Of a stretch of DNA of 22,998 nucleotides, positions 8,197-15,784 are shown piece by piece. Numbering within the stretch: position 1 is the first letter of the stretch; each line of letters starts with the position of its first letter. The notes under the pieces were generated by a model. It saw nothing but the letters and a program-made list of their open reading frames with translations, was not told where the DNA came from and made no database searches. The position numbers and the translations under genes were made by a program. The DNA comes from Synergistes sp. (GTDB taxonomy: Bacteria; Synergistota; Synergistia; Synergistales; Synergistaceae), in the NCBI GenBank assembly GCA_016288355.1, contig JAEEYY010000151.1, positions 1 through 22,998 of the forward strand, given 5' to 3'.

Positions 8197-8239
8197 ACAG
8201 GCATAGCGGGCGGAAAAATTCACCGCCCGCTATGCCTGT
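8197..8239. terminator. Strong hairpin between convergent genes
   Basis: A perfect 17-bp stem (8197-8213 with 8223-8239) closes a 9-nt loop between the stops of the plus-strand nitroreductase and the minus-strand aminopeptidase. It is GC-rich at its core. T-runs are weak on both sides, but position and stability fit a bidirectional terminator. Confidence 0.65.
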
Positions 8240-8260
8240 TACTGCAAAGTTACTTTTGAA

Positions 8261-9496
8261 TCAGTTTTGCGCCATGAACGCTTCGATGGCGTCCGGGTCC
8301 TTTATGATATCCTTCGACAGCACCTCGCAGCCGTCCTCTGTGATCAGCAGATCGTCCTCCAGGCGGATGCCGATGGCTTCTTCGTCGATATACAGTCCAG
8401 GCTCGTTGCTGATGACCCATCCGGGCCGGAGCACGTCGCCCGCCAGGGAGATGTCGTGCACGTCGATGCCGATGGGGTGGCTCACGCTGTGCATGTAGTA
8501 TTTCCCCACCTCAGAGACGTCCCGGATCATGCCCATGTCCACCAGGCCCTCCCCGAGGACCTGACGCGCGACGTCGTTCAGAGCCTTCAGCGTGATGCCC
8601 GGCTTGGCGGCCGCGGCAACGGCTTCGTTTGCCTTCAGGACCAGCTCATAGATCTCGCGCTGTCTCGGGCTGAACTTTCCGTTGGCCGGATAGGTCCTGG
8701 TGATGTCGCTGCTGTAGTTTTCATACGCCGCGCCGAGGTCCAACAGGATCAGAGTGCCGTCCTGCACCTCACAGTGGTTTGTTTCGTAGTGCATCATGCA
8801 GCCGTTGATCCCGGAGCCGGCGATGGTGGGGAAGGCCTGGCGTTTTGAGCCCAAGCGTCTGCAGGCGTACGCAAAGTCCGCCTGCACCTGGTATTCCATC
8901 ATGCCCGGCTTCAGGTTCTTCATCACGAATTCCAGACCCCGTCGGGTAATATCCACGGCCTTGCGGATGGTGTTCACCTCGTCCGCGTCCTTCTGCTCTC
9001 TGAGCGGCACGCAGGCCGTGTGCAGGTCCTTCAGGATCACATGGGGATAGGCCTGCAGGAAGCGTTCCGCCATCACGAGATTATAGTCCGGCAGATCGTT
9101 CATCCGGCAGCGGTACAGATCGAAGTAGGCCTCTTCCACACGGAAACGTCCCAAAAAGCTGCTGATGGCGGACTCCAGGCTGTCCGTATAGCGCACGTCA
9201 CGGATCCCGGAGATCTTTTGTACTTCCTCCTTGGTGGGCATCTTTCCGGTCCAGCGCTCCGACAGCGGGTCCGGCTCTTCAATGAACAGGATCTCTCTGA
9301 CCTGTTCCGCATTCTTATATGCCAGAAACGCCGTGTTTTCCCGATCCAGGCCCGTCAGATAGAAGTACTGGCTGTTGACCCTGAAATCATAATAAGCGTC
9401 CTCGTTGGCATGGATGGGGATGCCGGCATAGGCGACCACCAAAGTGTTTTCTGCCAACGTCTTGTACAGTCTTTCTCTGTGCTCTGCAAATGACAT
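8261..9496 (-). CDS. pepP: Xaa-Pro aminopeptidase (M24B, PepP-like)
   Basis: A 411-aa protein with an N-terminal AMP_N domain (about 1-130; YDFRVNSQYFYLTGL) and a C-terminal pita-bread metallopeptidase domain. The five ligands of the dinuclear metal site are visible: D253 (LLDLGAAY), D264 (SSDITRTY), H340 (SVSHPIG), E365 (SNEPGLY) and E380 (RLEDD). It removes N-terminal residues preceding proline, in the cytosol. The start is set at ATG 9496 with AAAGG at 9512-9508; the frame is open to 9538 but without a ribosome site. It is a single gene, convergent with the nitroreductase and divergent from the phosphoesterase. Confidence 0.92.
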   Translation of the reverse strand: MSFAEHRERLYKTLAENTLVVAYAGIPIHANEDAYYDFRVNSQYFYLTGLDRENTAFLAYKNAEQVREILFIEEPDPLSERWTGKMPTKEEVQKISGIRDVRYTDSLESAISSFLGRFRVEEAYFDLYRCRMNDLPDYNLVMAERFLQAYPHVILKDLHTACVPLREQKDADEVNTIRKAVDITRRGLEFVMKNLKPGMMEYQVQADFAYACRRLGSKRQAFPTIAGSGINGCMMHYETNHCEVQDGTLILLDLGAAYENYSSDITRTYPANGKFSPRQREIYELVLKANEAVAAAAKPGITLKALNDVARQVLGEGLVDMGMIRDVSEVGKYYMHSVSHPIGIDVHDISLAGDVLRPGWVISNEPGLYIDEEAIGIRLEDDLLITEDGCEVLSKDIIKDPDAIEAFMAQN

Positions 9497-9611
9497 GATG
9501 TTCTCTGCCTTTCTTATGAGATAAACAGATAGTAACATATTTTCTCGCGGAAAACAAGTATCTCCTGCCGTAAAAGGGGATAGGGGGATTACCGGAATCT
9601 CATGCAGTTTC

Positions 9612-9640
9612 TTGATTATTTATGATCGTGGTGCTATACT
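9612..9640 (+). promoter_or_regulatory. Extended -10 promoter for the phosphoesterase gene
   Basis: TTGATT (9612-9617) and TATACT (9635-9640) are 17 bp apart, and TGC directly before the -10 makes an extended -10 element. Transcription would start near 9647, giving a leader of about 95 nt. The remaining 9497-9611 stretch contains no gene. Confidence 0.7.
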
Positions 9641-9740
9641 GAAAGAAGATGAGAAAGGATTTGCCTTTCATTCGGTGGAGTTCGTGAAGAATCAACCTGA
9701 AAATGCACTTTGGATAACGGAAATCTGCAGAGGAGTATTT

Positions 9741-10460
9741 ATGAAATACGGGATCATAACGGATATCCATAACAATGTAATTGCCTTGCGCGCTGTTTTA
9801 AAGCGGTTGGGTCAAATGGGCTGTGACAGGATTATTTGCTGCGGGGATATCATTGGTATCGGACCATACCCTGAAGAAACCGTACAGGAAACAGCCGGTA
9901 TTCCCGGATTAATGTCCGTGCGGGGAAATCATGAAGGATATCTACTGGAAGGGATGCCCACGGAATATCCGAACGATGAGGATATGAGTTATGGCGAAAT
10001 GGATCACCACAGATGGGAACATGCCCTGTTGTCTGAAGAGTCGATTTCTTTTCTTTGGCGTATGCCAAAGCGGATAGACTTTACGGATGCGGGACTTGAC
10101 GTCTCTGTGATGCATTCTTGTATGGACCGAAACGGCCGTTTTACCGGATCAAAAAAGAATCCCACCGAATCAGACTTGTCGGTTATGTTTGCCGATGTAG
10201 ACAGTGATATCATATTGTACGGGCACGATCATGCCAGAAACATCTGCAAGAGTGATAAGCTGTATATCAACGTCGGTTCTCTGGGCTGTCCGTCAAGGGA
10301 TCGAAATATAGCCCGCGCAGGTGTTCTCACAATCGAAAACGGAAATGCCGGGATTGAAACGATCGATGTGATATATCATGTGGATGAGGTCATCCATCAG
10401 ATCGATGTGTTACATTATCCGGAAGCAGATATCATTAAGAAGATTTTTTACGGACTGTGA
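9741..10460 (+). CDS. Calcineurin-like metallophosphoesterase
   Basis: A 239-aa protein with the full metallophosphoesterase signature: D8-x-H10 (TDIHNN), GD at 35-36, GNHE at 62-65, MHS in the middle and GHDHA towards the C-terminus, ending with YINVGSLGCP as in YfcE/MJ0936-like phosphodiesterases. These are cytosolic dinuclear metal enzymes acting on phosphodiesters, and the substrate here is unknown. ATG 9741 has AGGAG at 9731-9735, 5 nt away. The frame is open back to 9612 but that region contains the promoter. It is followed by two acetyltransferase genes on the same strand after 87 and 41 nt gaps. Confidence 0.88.
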   Translation: MKYGIITDIHNNVIALRAVLKRLGQMGCDRIICCGDIIGIGPYPEETVQETAGIPGLMSVRGNHEGYLLEGMPTEYPNDEDMSYGEMDHHRWEHALLSEESISFLWRMPKRIDFTDAGLDVSVMHSCMDRNGRFTGSKKNPTESDLSVMFADVDSDIILYGHDHARNICKSDKLYINVGSLGCPSRDRNIARAGVLTIENGNAGIETIDVIYHVDEVIHQIDVLHYPEADIIKKIFYGL

Positions 10461-10547
10461 ACACGACGACAAATCGAAATCGCAGGTGTGACACATGGAC
10501 AAACTGATCACAACCGAATCCGTATTGCGGTTCATGGAGGGATCTGT

Positions 10548-11039
10548 GTGATTGAGATAGAAAAGATGACAGAAGCTGCAATCCCCTGGATTGCCCCGCT
10601 GGTCGCGCAGTTTCGCGTGACACTGAAAGCATTGAAGGGGATCGTGGCCTGCCCGAATGAAAACGATGGCGCTGCCGAGCTGAAAGAATATCTGGATGCC
10701 GGTTTTCCTGTGTTCACGGCCCGGCAGGAAGACAGCTACTGCGGCTACATGGTCTGCCGTGTGGACGAGCCCTGTGTGTGGGTGGAGTCGCTCTATGTCC
10801 TGCCGGAAGTGCGCAGACAGGGCGTTGCCTCCGCACTATTCCACAAAGCCGAGGAGATTGCCGCAGCCTACGGTGAGGACACCGTGTACAACTATGTGCA
10901 TCCCAATAACCAGGGGATCATCGAATTCCTGAAATCAAAGGGATATACCGTGTTGAATTTGATCGAGCTCCGCAAGCCCTACGCCGGCGAAAAGCTCACC
11001 CGAAAGATTCAGGTAGATGAGAACCGGTTTGACTTTTGA
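10548..11039 (+). CDS. GNAT family N-acetyltransferase
   Basis: A 163-aa GNAT protein. Motif A is VESLYVLPEVRRQGVASALFHKAEEIA; R89-R90-Q91-G92-V93-A94 is the acetyl-CoA pyrophosphate loop. Motif B follows at YNYVHPNNQGIIEFLKSKGY, where N and the final Y sit at usual positions. The start codon is GTG 10548, chosen because GGAGG lies at 10536-10540 with 7-nt spacing and the residues after it begin the GNAT first strand; longer in-frame starts to 10488 have no ribosome site. Acceptor substrate unknown. A second, unrelated-looking GNAT gene follows after 41 nt. Confidence 0.87.
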   Translation: MIEIEKMTEAAIPWIAPLVAQFRVTLKALKGIVACPNENDGAAELKEYLDAGFPVFTARQEDSYCGYMVCRVDEPCVWVESLYVLPEVRRQGVASALFHKAEEIAAAYGEDTVYNYVHPNNQGIIEFLKSKGYTVLNLIELRKPYAGEKLTRKIQVDENRFDF

Positions 11040-11080
11040 GGGATGCGTCATAAGAATCAAGATCTTTCGAAGGGCATAAA

Positions 11081-11698
11081 ATGACAAAAAGCGATTATCT
11101 ATTAGACCCCTGCAGGGCTTCTTCTCTGCCTTATTGGAAAACTGTGACGGTTCAGATCCCGGAGGAAATGCAGATCCTTCACGAAAGCGACCTGCGGGAT
11201 GCGCCTTCTGGCAGCGAGACCTCTGTCCGCTATTTTCGACTGATTCATCGTCTGTGCGGCTTGGAACAGCCTTCCGTCCCGGAGGGATATACCGTGATCC
11301 CTTTGACGCCGGAGATGGGAGCTGCGCACATTTCGCAATGCTATGAGGAGATCTCCGTTTCCGCGTCAGAGCTGGCCGCTATCCGGTCGCGAAAGGTGTA
11401 TGATGAGACCCTTTGGCTCGCGGTCCGGGAGCTTTCCACCGGAATGATCGTCGCCTCCGGGATCGGAGAACTGGACCGGGAGCTCCGGGAAGGCGTGCTG
11501 GAATGGATACAGGTTTCTCCGAGATACAGAAGGAAGGGCCTTGGGGCGTTCCTTGTCCGGGAGCTGCTTTGTCGAATGAAGGCTAAGGCTGACTTTGTGA
11601 CCGTTTCCGGCAAGGCAGATGATCCCAGCCGCCCGGAGCTGCTTTACAGGAGCTGCGGCTTCACCGGGAATGATGTTTGGTACATATCACGAAAATAA
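11081..11698 (+). CDS. GNAT family N-acetyltransferase (second)
   Basis: A 205-aa protein with a GNAT domain in its C-terminal half: EWIQVSPRYRRKGLGAFLVRELL contains the acetyl-CoA loop R151-K152-G153-L154-G155-A156, and ELLYRSCGFTGNDVWY ends the fold. The N-terminal 70 residues (SLPYWKTVTVQIPEEMQI) form an extra region common to a Clostridia subfamily. It has GAAGGG 6 nt before ATG 11081. The stop is a tandem TAA TAA, and directly after it, in the same frame, starts a broken pyrophosphatase-like gene. Substrate unknown. Confidence 0.85.
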   Translation: MTKSDYLLDPCRASSLPYWKTVTVQIPEEMQILHESDLRDAPSGSETSVRYFRLIHRLCGLEQPSVPEGYTVIPLTPEMGAAHISQCYEEISVSASELAAIRSRKVYDETLWLAVRELSTGMIVASGIGELDRELREGVLEWIQVSPRYRRKGLGAFLVRELLCRMKAKADFVTVSGKADDPSRPELLYRSCGFTGNDVWYISRK

Positions 11699-11701
11699 TA
11701 A

Positions 11702-12054
11702 CAGGCGTTACTGACGGGCAGCGCACACCCTCGTTTTCCGGATTACATCTATCCGTTGGATTACGACTATCTGAAGGACACCGCCTCCATGGACGCTGCC
11801 TGGATCGACGTGTGGGTCGGCTGCGGGGAAAAAACCGTGGACGTGATCATGTGCATTGTGGATCTGATGAAACGCGACTCTGAGATCAAGATCCTGGTCG
11901 GCTGCACGGAAAAAAGCAGATCGTCTACGAGACACACAACGATTCCCAATACGTGAAGGGCGTCATGCTCCGTCGCTCGTCCCATGGTTTTCACGTCTCA
12001 AAGGCAGCCAAAGTTATCCGTGCAGCGGTCAAAAAAGCAATCCATACAACATAA
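11702..12054 (+). pseudogene. Inorganic pyrophosphatase-like gene, frameshifted and 5' truncated
   Basis: From about 11715 the frame reads GSAHPRFPDYIYPLDYDYL, then IDVWVG and VMCIVDLMKRDSEIKILVGC, which match the short pyrophosphatase-like proteins of Clostridia (start normally a dozen residues earlier with VTVDRP). After GCTEK the sense moves to another frame as KQIVYETHNDSQYVKGVMLRR; the switch lies in the six-A run 11910-11915. There is no start codon or ribosome site before GSAHP, only the tandem stops of the GNAT gene. The second frame ends at TAA 12052-12054. The A-run could also be a sequencing slip, but the missing 5' end argues for true decay. Confidence 0.75.
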
Positions 12055-12061
12055 ATAATTC

Positions 12062-12090
12062 TGGATTTTTATTCGCCGATATGATATAAA
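12062..12090 (+). promoter_or_regulatory. Possible promoter for the lipoprotein gene
   Basis: TATAAA at 12085-12090 is preceded by TGA, forming an extended -10 element. The -35 at 17 bp, TGGATT (12062-12067), is weak. It lies about 50 bp before the ATG of the lipoprotein gene. Confidence 0.4.
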
Positions 12091-12141
12091 ATAAATTGCA
12101 AAGCATTTCGACACCAAAGAAACATAGAAAGGAAGAAGGCA

Positions 12142-13407
12142 ATGAAAAAAGCAATTTCGCTCCTGCTCGTTCTGTTGATGGTTCTGAGCCTTTGCGCCTG
12201 CGATTTTAATTCTGGAAAAAACCTGTTCGAAGATACAGAAACGGATTCGGTGGAGTTCTTTCACGGCACTTGGAAGTATGAAGACTCCGACCGATACATT
12301 GTAATCAACGAAGACAACACCTGGGAATATCGGAACGCGGAAATGTACATCCTTCTGGAGGGCAACTATTCCCTCAAGGATGACACCCTTGTTCTCAAGT
12401 CGGAGGATAACTCCACAGCCTTCAAGCTGAAACAGGATGGCAGCAAGTGGCTTATCGATGACGAGGGCATGACCCTCGCCCGTTACGAATGGGACGACTC
12501 GGGAGATGAGGAAGCTGATATCAGACCGTTCCTCGGTGTGTGGAAGTATGATGACTGCAATCTGCTGATCGGTATCAACGCAGACGGTACATGGACAATG
12601 TATGACATGGATGACGGCGATGAAACCCACGGCTTCTGCCACATGCAGGACATCGAGCTGGTGATGGAAGACGAGAACGGCCACAAGGTTGGCAGCATGA
12701 ACCTGGGCTCGGATGACCGGATTTACGACAATGAGGGCGGTGCGCTGTCGCCCTATGTGGAGACGGATACACCTCCAGAGTACGGGAAGGACGACTATAC
12801 GCCGTGGTTCACGGACAACGACCTGCTTGTGAACTACAACCTTGGAGATCCCTCAAAAACCGTTATAGGCGGCGTTTCTGTCCGCGGTGAGGACAGCTAC
12901 AGCTATACGCGCATCCCGGCTGATTGGTTTGTTGAGCAGACCTCTTATCAATCGACCGGTGACGGAAACTGCCTTATCACCCTGACCGCCACCTCGCTGT
13001 CAGACGGAAGCACTATGCCAGCTTTTGTCAATAAGGAACGCTATGTGTTGACCTGGACCTGGAGTCTGTGCGACTATTACAGCGGCGTCATTCTGACCGA
13101 GGCCGAGGATGATACATTCTATTCCTACACCTATGACTCAAACGGCGAATCCGTCCATGTAGAATTCAGTTATTCTCACGAAGTTATCAAGTATAAGGAT
13201 TTGTCCTACGAGCTGAAGCTCACACTTACCGTACGGATGCCGGAGAATTACGACGGTTTGGTGCTTGTCTGCTATAACACTCCGGAATCCTACGAGGTCA
13301 AGCTGCAGCGTGACCTGGTCTATGAAGGCCAGACTGTCCTTCCGGTGGACGAGCTTCCGGGCTGGCGGGAAATGGGCTCCGGCCTCATCTGCCGAATCAA
13401 CGACTGA
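12142..13407 (+). CDS. Lipoprotein with two lipocalin-like WKY modules
   Basis: A 421-aa secreted lipoprotein. The N-terminus is a signal peptide with lipobox LCAC, so the acylated residue should be Cys20. Two related modules follow: FHGTWKYEDSDRYIVINEDN (40-59, then TWEY) and FLGVWKYDDCNLLIGINADG (130-149, then TWTMY), each a short beta unit of the kind seen in small lipocalin-like Clostridia domains. The rest (about 210-421) is acidic, rich in Tyr/Asp/Thr and looks all-beta, with no recognised domain. It would sit on the outer face of the cytoplasmic membrane. AAAGGA at 12128-12133 precedes the ATG. Function unknown; no transporter genes lie beside it. Confidence 0.82.
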   Translation: MKKAISLLLVLLMVLSLCACDFNSGKNLFEDTETDSVEFFHGTWKYEDSDRYIVINEDNTWEYRNAEMYILLEGNYSLKDDTLVLKSEDNSTAFKLKQDGSKWLIDDEGMTLARYEWDDSGDEEADIRPFLGVWKYDDCNLLIGINADGTWTMYDMDDGDETHGFCHMQDIELVMEDENGHKVGSMNLGSDDRIYDNEGGALSPYVETDTPPEYGKDDYTPWFTDNDLLVNYNLGDPSKTVIGGVSVRGEDSYSYTRIPADWFVEQTSYQSTGDGNCLITLTATSLSDGSTMPAFVNKERYVLTWTWSLCDYYSGVILTEAEDDTFYSYTYDSNGESVHVEFSYSHEVIKYKDLSYELKLTLTVRMPENYDGLVLVCYNTPESYEVKLQRDLVYEGQTVLPVDELPGWREMGSGLICRIND

Positions 13408-13426
13408 CGATTTTCCTGCAATTACA

Positions 13427-13458
13427 AGGGGCGGTTCTGAGAACAAGGAACTGCCCCT
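13427..13458 (+). terminator. Hairpin after the lipoprotein gene
   Basis: An 11-bp stem with one G-T pair (13427-13437 with 13448-13458) begins 20 nt after the lipoprotein stop. Only a weak CGTCTT follows, so termination efficiency is uncertain. Confidence 0.55.
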
Positions 13459-13509
13459 CGTCTTAGCTTACAATACCTCATATCTACGCAAAAGGCGTCT
13501 ATTATAAAT

Positions 13510-13860
13510 AATCTGCTTTACAGTCACGTGACGGACCAAATGCGGAAGCAGGCGGCGGAGAAGATCGACGCCGGAATTGGGGCCGGTGAGGCGCCAGAAG
13601 GCGATTTGCCGCGCTTTCCGTCCGAGGACGAGAAAGTACCCGCCTCCAAAGCCTTCGAGCCCTTCAAGGGTACCCGCAGAAAACCGGGCACCGGCTGTCT
13701 GCATCAGATCAACGACCACCTCTGGGAGGGCAAATACGCCCCCCGCGGCCCGGATGGGAAACGCATCCATAAAAACGTCTACGCACCGACCAAAGAGGAA
13801 TGCGAGGAAAAGCTCCAAGCGCTGATTGCAGAGACAAAAGAAAAGCTTCAAAAATATTAA
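13510..13860 (+). pseudogene. 3' remnant of a tyrosine recombinase (integrase)
   Basis: The frame reads LLYSHVTDQMRKQAAEKIDAG from 13513; the Y of YSHVT (codon 13519-13521) matches the catalytic tyrosine of phage/ICE tyrosine recombinases, which is usually followed by HVT and a terminal helix. Next comes a linker and a C-terminal block GTGCLHQINDHLWEGKYAP plus NVYAPTKEECEEKLQALI, an AP2-like/Arm-binding type module found in Clostridia integrases. Nothing upstream encodes the Arg, His-x-x-Arg or second His of the active site, so about the last 115 residues of a gene remain. An isolated translation from GTG 13528 (110 aa) is formally possible but has no ribosome site. Confidence 0.72.
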
Positions 13861-13929
13861 AAATATTGCACTGTGGTCAGATTATCAGCATTTCCAGGAG
13901 TCGGCGTTTCGCACAAATCTACCATGCTT

Positions 13930-13985
13930 TGCAAAAGAAAAATCCTCAGATTTTTGTGCTTCCTGCACAAGAATCTGAGGATTTT
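13930..13985 (-). terminator. Terminator of a decayed tRNA end
   Basis: A 21-bp stem (13939-13959 with 13965-13985, one T-G pair, 5-nt loop) is followed on the minus strand by TTTTTCTTTT. It starts directly at the CCA of the decayed tRNA-Pro 3' end at 13985-14004, as a tRNA terminator would. It is nearly symmetric and could work in both directions. Confidence 0.75.
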
Positions 13986-14076
13986 GGTCGGAGTGGCGGG
14001 ATTCTCCCGCGGGCTGAAAAACAGTCCACCGGACTGTTTTTCGCGGCAGTTGCCGCCGCCCTGTTCGAATCCCGCC
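13985..14076. repeat. Hairpin cluster containing a decayed tRNA-Pro 3' end
   Basis: Positions 13985-14004 equal the last 20 nt, CCA included, of the tRNA-Pro gene at 17344-17420 on the minus strand. Beyond them the sequence diverges into three hairpins: GCGGGA/TCCCGC (13996-14001 with 14005-14010), a perfect 12-bp stem with 3-nt loop (14016-14027 with 14031-14042), and GCGGCA/TGCCGC around 14043-14056. The outer GGCGGGATTC (13995-14004) also pairs with GAATCCCGCC (14067-14076), so the whole block can fold as one long structure. It looks like a repetitive palindromic element or a folded att-site relic; no protein is encoded. Confidence 0.65.
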
Positions 14077-14090
14077 CCTCAAATACGATA

Positions 14091-14134
14091 CCAAAGAGAA
14101 AGAGGACGCCAAGACGCGTCCTCTTTCTCTTTGG
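14091..14134. terminator. 19-bp perfect inverted repeat, former tRNA-Pro terminator
   Basis: A perfect 19-bp stem (14091-14109 with 14116-14134) with a 6-nt loop overlaps the CCA end of the 45-bp tRNA copy. On the minus strand it follows the tRNA 3' end, with a pyrimidine-rich 3' arm. It was probably the terminator of the tRNA-Pro gene before the mobile element separated it from the gene body. Confidence 0.6.
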
Positions 14135-14176
14135 TCGGAGTGGCGGGATTCGAACCCACGGCCTCTTGGACCCGAA
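14132..14176. repeat. attL: 45-bp copy of the tRNA-Pro 3' half
   Basis: These 45 bp are identical to 17344-17388 and cover the tRNA-Pro 3' end, T-arm, variable loop, and anticodon arm up to within the anticodon loop. Flanks differ at both ends. This is the displaced chromosomal end left after site-specific integration. It is not a working tRNA. Confidence 0.9.
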
Positions 14177-14222
14177 TTAAAAGACAAGCGTTTTATGCCG
14201 TTTAATAACATTCAAAAAAAGC

Positions 14223-14251
14223 TTGATTTTACAAGGGTTTTCTGCTATAAT
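14223..14251 (+). promoter_or_regulatory. Integrase promoter (extended -10)
   Basis: TTGATT (14223-14228) and TATAAT (14246-14251), 17 bp apart, with TGC before the -10. It starts transcription about 85 nt before the integrase ATG, and the leader RNA/DNA region contains the TTGTTGACC repeats, so integrase binding could repress its own synthesis. Confidence 0.75.
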
Positions 14252-14283
14252 CGTGATAGAAAGTTTATTAACGTTTAATCAAT

Positions 14284-14324
14284 TTGTTGACCTTTTTGTT
14301 GATTTGTTGACCCTGTTGTTGACC
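14284..14324 (+). repeat. Left arm-type integrase sites (TTGTTGACC)
   Basis: TTGTTGACC occurs at 14284-14292, 14304-14312 and 14316-14324, with a shorter TTGTTGA at 14296-14302. The same nonamer occurs twice near the other end of the element in the same orientation. Short direct repeats just inside both att sites are what tyrosine integrase N-terminal domains bind; this role is inferred. They are not CRISPR repeats. Confidence 0.7.
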
Positions 14325-14341
14325 GGATGGAGGTACAGATT

Positions 14342-15556
14342 ATGGCAGCTATTACACCCAAAACAGACAAGCAAGGACAAATCATAGCTTATAAAGTCCG
14401 CATATGCGTGGGCCGTGATGAACGGTATAAGCAGATTTGGAGAACCTGTACCATTCAGCGCCCCGAAGGGCTGACGCCTGCAAAGGAGAAAAAGGAAGTC
14501 GAAAGACAAGCCGACGCCTGGGAACAGAAGCAGCGGGAGGAGTACGAAAAGACCCGCTCAAAAGAGACCAAGGATAAAATCACATTTTCCGCTTTTGTGC
14601 TTGAACACTGGCGGAAGGATCACGTCGAGGATGGCAGTCATACGCCGTCAACGCTGAGCTTCTACCAGCACATGACCGATGATCTGATAGAATACTTCGG
14701 GCCGCGGAAAAAGCTTGCTGCAATCGACGCTGAGGCCGTCAAGCGTTATATCAAATATTGCAACACCGAGGCCAAAACAAAACGCGGCGAACCGTATTCC
14801 CAAACTACCACACAGCACCATTTCAACACCTTGCGCACCATTCTGGAATATGCAAGGCGCTACAAGTATATCCAGACGAACCCATGTCAAGACCTGGGCC
14901 AAAAGGAAAAGCCCAAGCGGAGCAAGAAGCAAATCGACTTCCTTGACGCGAACGAAACAAAGCGTTTTCTTGCCGCCTTAGATGACGAGCCGCTTTTCTG
15001 GCGTACATTTATGAACCTTCTTATAACCACGGGCTTGCGCCGTGGTGAGGCCGTCGGTCTGCAATGGGGAGATATTGACACAGAGAAGCAGATCATCACG
15101 GTTCAGCGGAATGTTACCATCGACAAAAACAGCGCTGACAAGCTCCACGTTGGCGCTACAAAGACGGGAGATGTTCGGACGGTTCCTGTTACCCCTCGCG
15201 TTCTTGCCCTTCTGACGGCCTTAAAAGCCCAATATGAGAGCAAATACAAAGCAATGATATTTCCCAAGGGCTTTATCTTCTGCAGCGCAGCAGACCCATA
15301 CAAGCCCATATATCCCACGGAGCCGACAAGATGGCAGCGGAAGTTTACCGAGCGGCACAACCTTCCCAAAATGAGCCCGCACGATCTGAGACACACGGCG
15401 GCAACGCTTGCGCTTGAAGCCGGCGCAAACTTGAAGCAGGTGCAAGAGCTCTTGGGTCATAGAGACCCGAGCACAACGATGGGCTTTTACGCCGGCGTCA
15501 CGGAAGAAAACAAGCGGCGGGCCGTTGAAGGGATTGAAAAGCTGATTGCAAAATAA
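14342..15556 (+). CDS. int: Tyrosine recombinase / integrase
   Basis: A 404-aa site-specific recombinase. Residues 1-70 form an arm-binding region with a charged helix; about 80-185 are the core-binding SAM-like domain (FSAFVLEHWRKDHV); 200-404 are the catalytic domain. All catalytic residues are present: R233 (TTGLRRGEAVGL), K274 (ATKTGDVRTVPV), H347 and R350 (HDLRHTAA), H373 (LLGHRD) and nucleophile Y383 (MGFYAGV). ATG 14342 has GGAGG at 14329-14333 with 8-nt spacing; the in-frame ATG 14327 sits on that site. It should catalyse integration and excision at the 45-bp tRNA-Pro core. Its gene is next to attL, as usual. Confidence 0.96.
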   Translation: MAAITPKTDKQGQIIAYKVRICVGRDERYKQIWRTCTIQRPEGLTPAKEKKEVERQADAWEQKQREEYEKTRSKETKDKITFSAFVLEHWRKDHVEDGSHTPSTLSFYQHMTDDLIEYFGPRKKLAAIDAEAVKRYIKYCNTEAKTKRGEPYSQTTTQHHFNTLRTILEYARRYKYIQTNPCQDLGQKEKPKRSKKQIDFLDANETKRFLAALDDEPLFWRTFMNLLITTGLRRGEAVGLQWGDIDTEKQIITVQRNVTIDKNSADKLHVGATKTGDVRTVPVTPRVLALLTALKAQYESKYKAMIFPKGFIFCSAADPYKPIYPTEPTRWQRKFTERHNLPKMSPHDLRHTAATLALEAGANLKQVQELLGHRDPSTTMGFYAGVTEENKRRAVEGIEKLIAK

Positions 15557-15568
15557 CCCCGATCGGGG
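15557..15568. other. Perfect palindrome after the integrase stop
   Basis: CCCCGATCGGGG begins at the base after the integrase TAA and lies between it and the ribosome site of the 60-aa ORF (TAGGAGG 15575-15581). It may be a small operator or a weak attenuating hairpin; the loop-less form makes a DNA-binding role as likely as an RNA one. Confidence 0.4.
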
Positions 15569-15587
15569 CATTTATAGGAGGTTTATC

Positions 15588-15770
15588 ATGTACGCAGATT
15601 TCTTTCACAAGGCCGTTCTCGATTCTTCTTTTGACCGTTACGAGCGGGATACAGGCGAGCATATCAGCAAAGAAGACCGCGAATTATTCAAATCAGTCTT
15701 TTCCGGCCTTGAGCAACGGTGGAAAAACGGAGAAGATATTTCCGCTGCCATGGGTGTCTTTGGCTTCTGA
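15588..15770 (+). CDS. 60-aa element-encoded hypothetical protein
   Basis: An acidic 60-aa protein, rich in Asp/Glu/Phe (DSSFDRYERDTGEHISKED), not recognised. AGGAGG lies 6 nt before ATG 15588, the best site among the element's small genes, and the gene ends before a clear terminator at 15785, which supports real translation. It follows the integrase by 31 nt on the same transcript. The SKEDRELFKSVFSGLEQRW segment is probably helical. It could regulate recombination or be an anti-repressor, but nothing in the sequence decides this. Confidence 0.7.
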   Translation: MYADFFHKAVLDSSFDRYERDTGEHISKEDRELFKSVFSGLEQRWKNGEDISAAMGVFGF

Positions 15771-15784
15771 GTCCAGACAATGAA

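Noticed and set aside
14132..14176. Second tRNA-Pro gene
   Set aside because: Only the 3' half from the anticodon loop on is present; the sequence diverges before the D-arm and acceptor 5' strand, so it cannot fold as a tRNA.
13800..14205. Overlapping ORFs through the hairpin cluster (110-126 codons)
   Set aside because: They translate tRNA ends, palindromes and terminators, have no ribosome sites and mirror each other on both strands; not real proteins.
14284..14324. CRISPR-like array
   Set aside because: The repeats are 9 bp with 3-bp or no spacers and reappear at the other end of the element; this is the pattern of recombinase sites or iterons.
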